64,000 bases of DNA from Protula sp. h YS-2021. Lineage: Eukaryota; Annelida; Polychaeta; Sabellida; Serpulidae. Positions 22,859 to 36,334 of this stretch are shown here, piece by piece. The stretch covers positions 32,717,544-32,781,543 of the forward strand of contig OX457034.1 of the NCBI GenBank assembly GCA_949752745.1, written 5' to 3'. The number at the start of each line of letters is the position of its first letter. The stretch's first letter is position 1. The notes beneath the pieces are model-generated. The model saw only the letters and a list, made by a program, of their open reading frames with translations, ran no database searches and was not told the DNA's origin. A program made the translations under genes and the position numbers.

Positions 22859-24165
22859 AAAAATTCAAAGGTCCAGTACATAATACGGCATATCCTCGTC
22901 TCGGACATTTGTCGTTGTCATGTATCTGCGCCGTATGTCAAATTATGCTGACACAGTTGACGCCCCACTCTAGCGCTATTACTCTTATATTTATGACTTC
23001 CTTAAAATCTAAGCGGTTATTGTTGCAAGATCAAAGATTTCAATTTAGTTCGTTCGTTGCATAGACTGCACATCCTAGCTTTTATTTTAGTGTTAATGCA
23101 TGTTTAACTGGCCAGTCGTTAACTGGTCAACCGTCAATGATGGATAATGGATTTACAGACATGTCTTGTTATATTTTCCATGTTGATCAAACCAACACAG
23201 GTTAAACAAGACCCAAACAGTCTGAGAAATCTGATAGATTCACAGCAGGTTATATACAAATAGTGAAAATGGTTAATTTGGTGGATACGTTAAATTTTGA
23301 AAGTGGAATATCTTTAAAAGTATTGGTGATAGAGAGACGGGGATTTGACGAGGTGATATGGCGAATATGAATTATGTATGATCCAGTAGTGTTTTTAGGC
23401 CATTCTGAGCCCTTTAAATTGCACTTTTACAAAGGCAAAGTTTTCTACAGGCGAGTGTTAAATGAATGGTTTTAAGAACAGCGAGATAGTTTTTTTATAA
23501 ATAGATTTGTCTATTTCTTAGTGATTGGATGAATGATCAGATCAGTCCTGGAAAAAAACTTCACAATAACTATGTAACTGTTTGATATATTTTTTTAAAG
23601 TAAACCTTTGTAACCATATACATCCTTCATGTTACCAGTTACCAATACAAATATATGTAATGTAAGAAGCTACTAAATTTCAACTTACAATTTAGATGTT
23701 TTCAGCATTTTATTTACAGTAGACTTTGTAAACCTAAATAATTAAAATGTACTTCTATTTCCAGCCGAGTGTGAGATGTGAGAAATAATTCTGGGGTTAC
23801 GGTATATACCGCCAACAACTGGAAAAATAAAAATAAATCAAGGGGTAATGTCATTGAATGTGTGATTTGTTTTAAGAACTACAAAAAGATGTATGTATTC
23901 CATAGGTAAAAATTGTAATTTATTTCTGCATACAAACAATATGTATTTGCACCAATTATCAACTCTAAAGAAATCAGGTATTACACATATACCACCGACA
24001 AAAATGAAAATCCTGTGACTTTCTCAGTGAATTTGTGATATGGTTCAAGAGTTAGAAAGGAATGTATGTATACCTTTAGTAAAATTTGAACTTTATTTCT
24101 GGATACAAGCAATCGGTAGCTGCAACAAGTATCAACAGAAACAAATCACCAGAAAACATTGATGT
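22859..24165 (+). repeat. Unit 13, short, 1307 bp
   Basis: The only S unit with a different length: A7 instead of A6 at 23552-23558. Private A at 22940 turns GTCGAAT into GTCAAAT, a change in a CpG. Confidence 0.97.
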
Positions 24166-25471
24166 AAAAATTCAAAGGTCCAGTACATAATACGGCATAT
24201 CCTCGTCTCGGACATTTGTCGTTGTCATGTATCTGCGCCGTATGTCGAATTATGCTGACACAGTTGACGCCCCACTCTAGCGCTATTACTCTTATATTTA
24301 TGACTTCCTTAAAATCTAAGCGGTTATTGTTGCAAGATCAAAGATTTCAATTTAGTTCGTTCGTTGCATAGACTGCACATCCTAGCTTTTATTTTAGTGT
24401 TAATGCATGTTTAACTGGCCAGTCGTTAACTGGTCAACCGTCAATGATGGATAATGGATTTACAGACATGTCTTGTTATATTTTCCATGTTGATCAAACC
24501 AACACAGGTTAAACAAGACCCAAACAGTCTGAGAAATCTGATAGATTCACAGCAGGTTATATACAAATAGTGAAAATGGTTAATTTGGTGGATACGTTAA
24601 ATTTTGAAAGTGGAATATCTTTAAAAGTATTGGTGATAGAGAGACGGGGATTTGACGAGGTGATATGGCGAATATGAATTATGTATGATCCAGTAGTGTT
24701 TTTAGGCCATTCTGAGCCCTTTAAATTGCACTTTTACAAAGGCAAAGTTTTCTACAGGCGAGTGTTAAATGAATGGTTTTAAGAACAGCGAGATAGTTTT
24801 TTTATAAATAGATTTGTCTATTTCTTAGTGATTGGATGAATGATCAGATCAGTCCTGGAAAAAACTTCACAATAACTATGTAACTGTTTGATATATTTTT
24901 TTAAAGTAAACCTTTGTAACCATATACATCCTTCATGTTACCAGTTACCAATACAAATATATGTAATGTAAGAAGCTACTAAATTTCAACTTACAATTTA
25001 GATGTTTTCAGCATTTTATTTACAGTAGACTTTGTAAACCTAAATAATTAAAATGTACTTCTATTTCCAGCCGAGTGTGAGATGTGAGAAATAATTCTGG
25101 GGTTACGGTATATACCGCCAACAACTGGAAAAATAAAAATAAATCAAGGGGTAATGTCATTGAATGTGTGATTTGTTTTAAGAACTACAAAAAGATGTAT
25201 GTATTCCATAGGTAAAAATTGTAATTTATTTCTGCATACAAACAATATGTATTTGCACCAATTATCAACTCTAAAGAAATCAGGTATTACACATATACCA
25301 CCGACAAAAATGAAAATCCTGTGACTTTCTCAGTGAATTTGTGATATGGTTCAAGAGTTAGAAAGGAATGTATGTATACCTTTAGTAAAATTTGAACTTT
25401 ATTTCTGGATACAAGCAATCGGTAGCTGCAACAAGTATCAACAGAAACAAATCACCAGAAAACATTGATGT
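24166..25471 (+). repeat. Unit 14, short, 1306 bp
   Basis: Consensus S unit. It lacks both changes of the neighbouring unit 13. Confidence 0.97.
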
Positions 25472-26777
25472 AAAAATTCAAAGGTCCAGTACATAATACG
25501 GCATATCCTCGTCTCGGACATTTGTCGTTGTCATGTATCTGCGCCGTATGTCGAATTATGCTGACACAGTTGACGCCCCACTCTAGCGCTATTACTCTTA
25601 TATTTATGACTTCCTTAAAATCTAAGCGGTTATTGTTGCAAGATCAAAGATTTCAATTTAGTTCGTTCGTTGCATAGACTGCACATCCTAGCTTTTATTT
25701 TAGTGTTAATGCATGTTTAACTGGCCAGTCGTTAACTGGTCAACCGTCAATGATGGATAATGGATTTACAGACATGTCTTGTTATATTTTCCATGTTGAT
25801 CAAACCAACACAGGTTAAACAAGACCCAAACAGTCTGAGAAATCTGATAGATTCACAGCAGGTTATATACAAATAGTGAAAATGGTTAATTTGGTGGATA
25901 CGTTAAATTTTGAAAGTGGAATATCTTTAAAAGTATTGGTGATAGAGAGACGGGGATTTGACGAGGTGATATGGCGAATATGAATTATGTATGATCCAGT
26001 AGTGTTTTTAGGCCATTCTGAGCCCTTTAAATTGCACTTTTACAAAGGCAAAGTTTTCTACAGGCGAGTGTTAAATGAATGGTTTTAAGAACAGCGAGAT
26101 AGTTTTTTTATAAATAGATTTGTCTATTTCTTAGTGATTGGATGAATGATCAGATCAGTCCTGGAAAAAACTTCACAATAACTATGTAACTGTTTGATAT
26201 ATTTTTTTAAAGTAAACCTTTGTAACCATATACATCCTTCATGTTACCAGTTACCAATACAAATATATGTAATGTAAGAAGCTACTAAATTTCAACTTAC
26301 AATTTAGATGTTTTCAGCATTTTATTTACAGTAGACTTTGTAAACCTAAATAATTAAAATGTACTTCTATTTCCAGCCGAGTGTGAGATGTGAGAAATAA
26401 TTCTGGGGTTACGGTATATACCGCCAACAACTGGAAAAATAAAAATAAATCAAGGGGTAATGTCATTGAATGTGTGATTTGTTTTAAGAACTACAAAAAG
26501 ATGTATGTATTCCATAGGTAAAAATTGTAATTTATTTCTGCATACAAACAATATGTATTTGCACCAATTATCAACTCTAAAGAAATCAGGTATTACACAT
26601 ATACCACCGACAAAAATGAAAATCCTGTGACTTTCTCAGTGAATTTGTGATATGGTTCAAGAGTTAGAAAGGAATGTATGTATACCTTTAGTAAAATTTG
26701 AACTTTATTTCTGGATACAAGCAATCGGTAGCTGCAACAAGTATCAACAGAAACAAATCACCAGAAAACATTGATGT
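25472..26777 (+). repeat. Unit 15, short, 1306 bp
   Basis: Consensus S unit. Last of the eight-unit run. Confidence 0.97.
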
Positions 26778-27230
26778 AAAAATTCAAAGGTCCAGTACAT
26801 AATACGGCATATCCTCGTCTCGGACATTTGTCGTTGTCATGTATCTGCGCCGTATGTCGAATTATGCTGACACAGTTGACGCCCCACTCTAGCGCTATTA
26901 CTCTTATATTTATGACTTCCTTAAAATCTAAGCGGTTATTGTTGCAAGATCAAAGATTTCAATTTAGTTCGTTCGTTGCATAGACTGCATATCCTAGCTT
27001 TTATTTTAGTGTTAATGCATGTTTAACTGGCCAGTCGTTAACTGGTCAACCGTCAATGATGGATAATGGATTTACAGACATGTCTTGTTATATTTTCCAT
27101 GTTGATCAAACCAACACAGGTTAAACAAGACCCAAACAGTCTGAGAAATCTGATAGATTCACAGCAGGTTATATACAATTCCAGTGACATTGAAAAATGG
27201 TGTGTAAAATTACTGATAGAGAATTGAATT

Positions 27231-27287
27231 GGATAGAGCATTGGTTCGGTAAGCCGAAGGTCCCGAGTTCGACTCCAGCTCGGGGCG
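27231..27287 (+). pseudogene. tRNA-like relic with box B, unit 16
   Basis: Same sequence as the unit 1 copy by eye. Confidence 0.6.
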
Positions 27288-27520
27288 GCATGCAGGGAAT
27301 TGACATTTGCTCAAATTGCCTTGGCTAAGCAAATACAGTAGATAAGATCACCTATGAAGGAATTTAAAGTTGACGCCCACTTAGCGTTTCAGCCATCCCT
27401 TAAAAAACATTTTAGAAAGAAGTTAGTTTGGGCATCGTCCAATGACTTTCTTTATTTGAGTTGCCAAAGTCAATAAAATTATTTATTTTTAAACGATCAA
27501 AAGTTTCAGGGAGTGAACTC

Positions 27521-27523
<3 letters not shown>

Positions 27524-27555
<32 letters not shown>
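27524..27555 (+). repeat. A-run of 32, unit 16
   Basis: Uninterrupted, three bases longer than in unit 1. Confidence 0.95.
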
Positions 27556-27556
<1 letters not shown>

Positions 27557-27824
27557 ATAGGTTTTGCCTGTAACACTTTGGTCCCTTTTTATTCTATATT
27601 GATATTGAATGTTTCAAGTCAAACCGTAAACAAGAAGAAAAAAGTGTAAGCAACGCCTGTTTTGAAAGATTTACAATGCAGCAATAAATGTTGCAATCAC
27701 TCACTTTTTCCCACACCACAATCCAATTCAGATGGGAAGGTATGTAGTTTATAAACAGGCTCGAGCATCCATACAGATAGTGCTGTGCAGGTTATGGCAG
27801 TAATACAGTTGGCTGAAAGTTGGC

Positions 27825-28005
27825 TCGGGAGTGCGAGGGCGTAAGCGTTCCGGTGTTCTTCGGGACCCGGTGGATCGAGCTGGAACTCGGCTGTAGAAAG
27901 GCGAAAGGCGGCGTAAAACCCGCCCGGTATGCCGAAGCCCCGCCACTGACCAATGCACACTGTGGTTGATCATTGACGGTGGCTGGGGTGGCCGTATATA
28001 CGTCA
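27825..28005 (-). promoter_or_regulatory. CpG-dense promoter-like patch, unit 16
   Basis: Same inverted CCAAT and GC-box cluster, with the GGCTGGGG variant. Confidence 0.4.
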
Positions 28006-29881
28006 GGCTTCTGGCAGCAAGCCATAATATATATCCTGCACTGCACGCTTCACTTTTTGTTTTTTTTTACCTTTGATTATGTTTTATTTTATCCAAGAGG
28101 TAGGTTATTGTTTCTACTTCATACAAAACTTATGCAAGATTTAATCATATTTTATTGCTGGTGCATGCACATAGAAGGCTCTAGAATATGCACAACAGTA
28201 TTCCACACTCCTCTAGTATCGCTTGTTCAATGCTCTTTCAATCCAACTGGACAATCAAAAGCTGTGCGTCTCACACTTCTTGATCTCTCTCACACTGCTT
28301 GATCTCTTCAATCATGGCATTCTACCTACGTCAGTTGCAGAGTTACTTCGGGATTGAAGGCACAGAGTACGATCGTTGTACCTTACTAAGATCGAGGATG
28401 TATATTCAGACACCGTAATATCATACTGAATTTTACTTCAGGTTTTAAACAAATATTAAGTAGTCTTAAAACTGTTTGATTTTACATACACCGTTTATAA
28501 GAGAATGACATTGAAGCATTAACTTTGGCCATTTTTTCTATCTTAAACCATTTCAAAGAGAATAAAATACTCAGACAAAAGTACAGATGCTCAATAATCT
28601 TTCAGATCAAGGCAGATCGATGAACTTTCTAAAATACATAAACCTATTTTATTGCTAAACATTAAAATATCTGCAATAAAGAAAATTTTAATGGTTATAA
28701 AAGTAAGATTGTAATGTGTGGATAAGTTTGTACAGTGTAGCTAAAGTGAAAAGGTGGTAGTAGAATTTGCAAAGTGGGGATACCTGCTTGACCTCTTCCG
28801 AGGATCATAATTTTAAAACTGATCTATGTGAAAATAAAAGAAGAAAGTTAATTTTCCTTGGAAAATAATAAAAAGTCAAATATATTGTACTTGCGATTGA
28901 AGAAAAATGGGCACGGTTGGGGAGAGGAAGAGCAAAGGAAGACGGATGTATGTAAATGTCTTGAGTAATAATGTGAAATAGTGAAAGTGGTTAATTTGGT
29001 GGATAGGTTAAATTTTGAAAGTGGAATATCTTTAAAAGTATTGGTGATAGAGAGACGGGGATTTGACGAGGTGATATGGCGAATATGAATTATGTATGAT
29101 CCAGTAGTGTTTTTAGGCCATTCTGAGCCCTTTAAATTGCACTTTTACAAAGGCAAAGTTTTCTACAGGCGAGTGTTAAATGAATGGTTTTAAGAACAGC
29201 GAGATAGTTTTTTATAAATAGATTTGTCTATTTCTTAGTGATTGGATGAATGATCAGATCAGTCCTGGAAAAAACTTCACAATAACTATGTAACTGTTTG
29301 ATATATTTTTTTAAAGTAAACCTTTGTAACCATATACATCCTTCATGTTACCAGTTACCAATACAAATATATGTAATGTAAGAAGCTACTAAATTTCAAC
29401 TTACAATTTAGATGTTTTCAGCATTTTATTTACAGTAGACTTTGTAAACCTAAATAATTAAAATGTACTTCTATTTCCAGCCGAGTGTGAGATGTGAGAA
29501 ATAATTCTGGGGTTACGGTATATACCGCCAACAACTGGAAAAATAAAAATAAATCAAGGGGTAATGTCATTGAATGTGTGTTTTGTTTTAAGAACTACAA
29601 AAAGATGTATGTATTCCATAGGTAAAAATTGTAATTTATTTCTGCATACAAACAATATGTATTTGCACCAATTATCAACTCTAAAGAAATCAGGTATTAC
29701 ACATATACCACCGACAAAAATGAAAATCCTGTGACTTTCTCAGTGAATTTGTGATATGGTTCAAGAGTTAGAAAGGAATGTATGTATACCTTTAGTAAAA
29801 TTTGAACTTTATTTCTGGATACAAGCAATCGGTAGCTGCAACAAGTATCAACAGAAACAAATCACCAGAAAACATTGATGT

Positions 29882-31187
29882 AAAAATTCAAAGGTCCAGT
29901 ACATAATACGGCATATCCTCGTCTCGGACATTTGTCGTTGTCATGTATCTGCGCCGTATGTCGAATTATGCTGACACAGTTGACGCCCCACTCTAGCGCT
30001 ATTACTCTTATATTTATGACTTCCTTAAAATCTAAGCGGTTATTGTTGCAAGATCAAAGATTTCAATTTAGTTCGTTCGTTGCATAGACTGCACATCCTA
30101 GCTTTTATTTTAGTGTTAATGCATGTTTAACTGGCCAGTCGTTAACTGGTCAACCGTCAATGATGGATAATGGATTTACAGACATGTCTTGTTATATTTT
30201 CCATGTTGATCAAACCAACACAGGTTAAACAAGACCCAAACAGTCTGAGAAATCTGATAGATTCACAGCAGGTTATATACAAATAGTGAAAATGGTTAAT
30301 TTGGTGGATACGTTAAATTTTGAAAGTGGAATATCTTTAAAAGTATTGGTGATAGAGAGACGGGGATTTGACGAGGTGATATGGCGAATATGAATTATGT
30401 ATGATCCAGTAGTGTTTTTAGGCCATTCTGAGCCCTTTAAATTGCACTTTTACAAAGGCAAAGTTTTCTACAGGCGAGTGTTAAATGAATGGTTTTAAGA
30501 ACAGCGAGATAGTTTTTTTATAAATAGATTTGTCTATTTCTTAGTGATTGGATGAATGATCAGATCAGTCCTGGAAAAAACTTCACAATAACTATGTAAC
30601 TGTTTGATATATTTTTTTAAAGTAAACCTTTGTAACCATATACATCCTTCATGTTACCAGTTACCAATACAAATATATGTAATGTAAGAAGCTACTAAAT
30701 TTCAACTTACAATTTAGATGTTTTCAGCATTTTATTTACAGTAGACTTTGTAAACCTAAATAATTAAAATGTACTTCTATTTCCAGCCGAGTGTGAGATG
30801 TGAGAAATAATTCTGGGGTTACGGTATATACCGCCAACAACTGGAAAAATAAAAATAAATCAAGGGGTAATGTCATTGAATGTGTGATTTGTTTTAAGAA
30901 CTACAAAAAGATGTATGTATTCCATAGGTAAAAATTGTAATTTATTTCTGCATACAAACAATATGTATTTGCACCAATTATCAACTCTAAAGAAATCAGG
31001 TATTACACATATACCACCGACAAAAATGAAAATCCTGTGACTTTCTCAGTGAATTTGTGATATGGTTCCAGAGTTAGAAAGGAATGTATGTATACCTTTA
31101 GTAAAATTTGAACTTTATTTCTGGATACAAGCAATCGGTAGCTGCAACAAGTATCAACAGAAACAAATCACCAGAAAACATTGATGT
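29882..31187 (+). repeat. Unit 17, short, 1306 bp
   Basis: Private C at 31069 (GGTTCCAGAG). Otherwise S consensus. Confidence 0.97.
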
Positions 31188-32493
31188 AAAAATTCAAAGG
31201 TCCAGTACATAATACGGCATATCCTCGTCTCGGACATTTGTCGTTGTCATGTATCTGCGCCGTATGTCGAATTATGCTGACACAGTTGACGCCCCACTCT
31301 AGCGCTATTACTCTTATATTTATGACTTCCTTAAAATCTAAGCGGTTATTGTTGCAAGATCAAAGATTTCAATTTAGTTCGTTCGTTGCATAGACTGCAC
31401 ATCCTAGCTTTTATTTTAGTGTTAATGCATGTTTAACTGGCCAGTCGTTAACTGGTCAACCGTCAATGATGGATAATGGATTTACAGACATGTCTTGTTA
31501 TATTTTCCATGTTGATCAAACCAACACAGGTTAAACAAGACCCAAACAGTCTGAGAAATCTGATAGATTCACAGCAGGTTATATACAAATAGTGAAAATG
31601 GTTAATTTGGTGGATACGTTAAATTTTGAAAGTGGAATATCTTTAAAAGTATTGGTGATAGAGAGACGGGGATTTGACGAGGTGATATGGCGAATATGAA
31701 TTATGTATGATCCAGTAGTGTTTTTAGGCCATTCTGAGCCCTTTAAATTGCACTTTTACAAAGGCAAAGTTTTCTACAGGCGAGTGTTAAATGAATGGTT
31801 TTAAGAACAGCGAGATAGTTTTTTTATAAATAGATTTGTCTATTTCTTAGTGATTGGATGAATGATCAGATCAGTCCTGGAAAAAACTTCACAATAACTA
31901 TGTAACTGTTTGATATATTTTTTTAAAGTAAACCTTTGTAACCATATACATCCTTCATGTTACCAGTTACCAATACAAATATATGTAATGTAAGAAGCTA
32001 CTAAATTTCAACTTACAATTTAGATGTTTTCAGCATTTTATTTACAGTAGACTTTGTAAACCTAAATAATTAAAATGTACTTCTATTTCCAGCCGAGTGT
32101 GAGATGTGAGAAATAATTCTGGGGTTACGGTATATACCGCCAACAACTGGAAAAATAAAAATAAATCAAGGGGTAATGTCATTGAATGTGTGATTTGTTT
32201 TAAGAACTACAAAAAGATGTATGTATTCCATAGGTAAAAATTGTAATTTATTTCTGCATACAAACAATATGTATTTGCACCAATTATCAACTCTAAAGAA
32301 ATCAGGTATTACACATATACCACCGACAAAAATGAAAATCCTGTGACTTTCTCAGTGAATTTGTGATATGGTTCAAGAGTTAGAAAGGAATGTATGTATA
32401 CCTTTAGTAAAATTTGAACTTTATTTCTGGATACAAGCAATCGGTAGCTGCAACAAGTATCAACAGAAACAAATCACCAGAAAACATTGATGT
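31188..32493 (+). repeat. Unit 18, short, 1306 bp
   Basis: Consensus S unit at all compared sites. Confidence 0.97.
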
Positions 32494-33799
32494 AAAAATT
32501 CAAAGGTCCAGTACATAATACGGCATATCCTCGTCTCGGACATTTGTCGTTGTCATGTATCTGCGCCGTATGTCGAATTATGCTGACACAGTTGACGCCC
32601 CACTCTAGCGCTATTACTCTTATATTTATGACTTCCTTAAAATCTAAGCGGTTATTGTTGCAAGATCAAAGATTTCAATTTAGTTCGTTCGTTGCATAGA
32701 CTGCACATCCTAGCTTTTATTTTAGTGTTAATGCATGTTTAACTGGCCAGTCGTTAACTGGTCAACCGTCAATGATGGATAATGGATTTACAGACATGTC
32801 TTGTTATATTTTCCATGTTGATCAAACCAACACAGGTTAAACAAGACCCAAACAGTCTGAGAAATCTGATAGATTCACAGCAGGTTATATACAAATAGTG
32901 AAAATGGTTAATTTGGTGGATACGTTAAATTTTGAAAGTGGAATATCTTTAAAAGTATTGGTGATAGAGAGACGGGGATTTGACGAGGTGATATGGCGAA
33001 TATGAATTATGTATGATCCAGTAGTGTTTTTAGGCCATTCTGAGCCCTTTAAATTGCACTTTTACAAAGGCAAAGTTTTCTACAGGCGAGTGTTAAATGA
33101 ATGGTTTTAAGAACAGCGAGATAGTTTTTTTATAAATAGATTTGTCTATTTCTTAGTGATTGGATGAATGATCAGATCAGTCCTGGAAAAAACTTCACAA
33201 TAACTATGTAACTGTTTGATATATTTTTTTAAAGTAAACCTTTGTAACCATATACATCCTTCATGTTACCAGTTACCAATACAAATATATGTAATGTAAG
33301 AAGCTACTAAATTTCAACTTACAATTTAGATGTTTTCAGCATTTTATTTACAGTAGACTTTGTAAACCTAAATAATTAAAATGTACTTCTATTTCCAGCC
33401 GAGTGTGAGATGTGAGAAATAATTCTGGGGTTACGGTATATACCGCCAACAACTGGAAAAATAAAAATAAATCAAGGGGTAATGTCATTGAATGTGTGAT
33501 TTGTTTTAAGAACTACAAAAAGATGTATGTATTCCATAGGTAAAAATTGTAATTTATTTCTGCATACAAACAATATGTATTTGCACCAATTATCAACTCT
33601 AAAGAAATCAGGTATTACACATATACCACCGACAAAAATGAAAATCCTGTGACTTTCTCAGTGAATTTGTGATATGGTTCAAGAGTTAGAAAGGAATGTA
33701 TGTATACCTTTAGTAAAATTTGAACTTTATTTCTGGATACAAGCAATCGGTAGCTGCAACAAGTATCAACAGAAACAAATCACCAGAAAACATTGATGT
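32494..33799 (+). repeat. Unit 19, short, 1306 bp
   Basis: Consensus S unit at all compared sites. Confidence 0.97.
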
Positions 33800-35105
33800 A
33801 AAAATTCAAAGGTCCAGTACATAGTACGGCATATCCTCGTCTCGGACATTTGTCGTTGTCATGTATCTGCGCCGTATGTCGAATTATGCTGACACAGTTG
33901 ACGCCCCACTCTAGCGCTATTACTCTTATATTTATGACTTCCTTAAAATCTAAGCGGTTATTGTTGCAAGATCAAAGATTTCAATTTAGTTCGTTCGTTG
34001 CATAGACTGCACATCCTAGCTTTTATTTTAGTGTTAATGCATGTTTAACTGGCCAGTCGTTAACTGGTCAACCGTCAATGATGGATAATGGATTTACAGA
34101 CATGTCTTGTTATATTTTCCATGTTGATCAAACCAACACAGGTTAAACAAGACCCAAACAGTCTGAGAAATCTGATAGATTCACAGCAGGTTATATACAA
34201 ATAGTGAAAATGGTTAATTTGGTGGATACGTTAAATTTTGAAAGTGGAATATCTTTAAAAGTATTGGTGATAGAGAGACGGGGATTTGACGAGGTGATAT
34301 GGCGAATATGAATTATGTATGATCCAGTAGTGTTTTTAGGCCATTCTGAGCCCTTTAAATTGCACTTTTACAAAGGCAAAGTTTTCTACAGGCGAGTGTT
34401 AAATGAATGGTTTTAAGAACAGCGAGATAGTTTTTTTATAAATAGATTTGTCTATTTCTTAGTGATTGGATGAATGATCAGATCAGTCCTGGAAAAAACT
34501 TCACAATAACTATGTAACTGTTTGATATATTTTTTTAAAGTAAACCTTTGTAACCATATACATCCTTCATGTTACCAGTTACCAATACAAATATATGTAA
34601 TGTAAGAAGCTACTAAATTTCAACTTACAATTTAGATGTTTTCAGCATTTTATTTACAGTAGACTTTGTAAACCTAAATAATTAAAATGTACTTCTATTT
34701 CCAGCCGAGTGTGAGATGTGAGAAATAATTCTGGGGTTACGGTATATACCGCCAACAACTGGAAAAATAAAAATAAATCAAGGGGTAATGTCATTGAATG
34801 TGTGATTTGTTTTAAGAACTACAAAAAGATGTATGTATTCCATAGGTAAAAATTGTAATTTATTTCTGCATACAAACAATATGTATTTGCACCAATTATC
34901 AACTCTAAAGAAATCAGGTATTACACATATACCACCGACAAAAATGAAAATCCTGTGACTTTCTCAGTGAATTTGTGATATGGTTCAAGAGTTAGAAAGG
35001 AATGTATGTATACCTTTAGTAAAATTTGAACTTTATTTCTGGATACAAGCAATCGGTAGCTGCAACAAGTATCAACAGAAACAAATCACCAGAAAACATT
35101 GATGT
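33800..35105 (+). repeat. Unit 20, short, 1306 bp
   Basis: Private G at 33824 (CATAGTACGG). Otherwise S consensus. Confidence 0.97.
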
Positions 35106-35558
35106 AAAAATTCAAAGGTCCAGTACATAATACGGCATATCCTCGTCTCGGACATTTGTCGTTGTCATGTATCTGCGCCGTATGTCGAATTATGCTGACA
35201 CAGTTGACGCCCCACTCTAGCGCTATTACTCTTATATTTATGACTTCCTTAAAATCTAAGCGGTTATTGTTGCAAGATCAAAGATTTCAATTTAGTTCGT
35301 TCGTTGCATAGACTGCACATCCTAGCTTTTATTTTAGTGTTAATGCATGTTTAACTGGCCAGTCGTTAACTGGTCAACCGTCAATGATGGATAATGGATT
35401 TACAGACATGTCTTGTTATATTTTCCATGTTGATCAAACCAACACAGGTTAAACAAGACCCAAACAGTCTGAGAAATCTGATAGATTCACAGCAGGTTAT
35501 ATACAATTCCAGTGACATTGAAAAATGGTGTGTAAAATTACTGATAGAGAATTGAATT

Positions 35559-35615
35559 GGATAGAGCATTGGTTCGGTAAGCCGAAGGTCCCGAGTTCGA
35601 CTCCAGCTCGGGGCG
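35559..35615 (+). pseudogene. tRNA-like relic with box B, unit 21
   Basis: Same sequence as the unit 1 copy by eye. Confidence 0.6.
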
Positions 35616-35848
35616 GCATGCAGGGAATTGACATTTGCTCAAATTGCCTTGGCTAAGCAAATACAGTAGATAAGATCACCTATGAAGGAATTTAAAGTTG
35701 ACGCCCACTTAGCGTTTCAGCCATCCCTTAAAAAACATTTTAGAAAGAAGTTAGTTTGGGCATCGTCCAATGACTTTCTTTATTTGAGTTGCCAAAGTCA
35801 ATAAAATTATTTATTTTTAAACGATCAAAAGTTTCAGGGAGTGAACTC

Positions 35849-35851
<3 letters not shown>

Positions 35852-35884
<33 letters not shown>
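35852..35884 (+). repeat. A-run of 33, unit 21
   Basis: The longest A-run in the window. Confidence 0.95.
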
Positions 35885-35885
<1 letters not shown>

Positions 35886-36153
35886 ATAGGTTTTGCCTGT
35901 AACACTTTGGTCCCTTTTTATTCTATATTGATATTGAATGTTTCAAGTCAAACCGTAAACAAGAAGAAAAAAGTGTAAGCAACGCCTGTTTTGAAAGATT
36001 TACAATGCAGCAATAAATGTTGCAATCACTCACTTTTTCCCACACCACAATCCAATTCAGATGGGAAGGTATGTAGTTTATAAACAGGCTCGAGCATCCA
36101 TACAGATAGTGCTGTGCAGGTTATGGCAGTAATACAGTTGGCTGAAAGTTGGC

Positions 36154-36334
36154 TCGGGAGTGCGAGGGCGTAAGCGTTCCGGTGTTCTTCGGGACCCGGT
36201 GGATCGAGCTGGAACTCGGCTGTAGAAAGGCGAAAGGCGGCGTAAAACCCGCCCGGTATGCCGAAGCCCCGCCACTGACCAATGCACACTGTGGTTGATC
36301 ATTGACGGTGGCTGGGGTGGCCGTATATACGTCA
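36154..36334 (-). promoter_or_regulatory. CpG-dense promoter-like patch, unit 21
   Basis: Same motif cluster, with the GGCTGGGG variant. Confidence 0.4.

Larger units (their letters stand above)
26778..29881 (+). repeat. Unit 16, long, 3104 bp
   Basis: A-run of 32, and the T6 form of the GATAGT(n) run shared with unit 5. Private T at 26990 (GCATATCC). In the right arm it reads GTGTGTTTTG instead of GTGTGATTTG, shared with units 21-24. Confidence 0.97.
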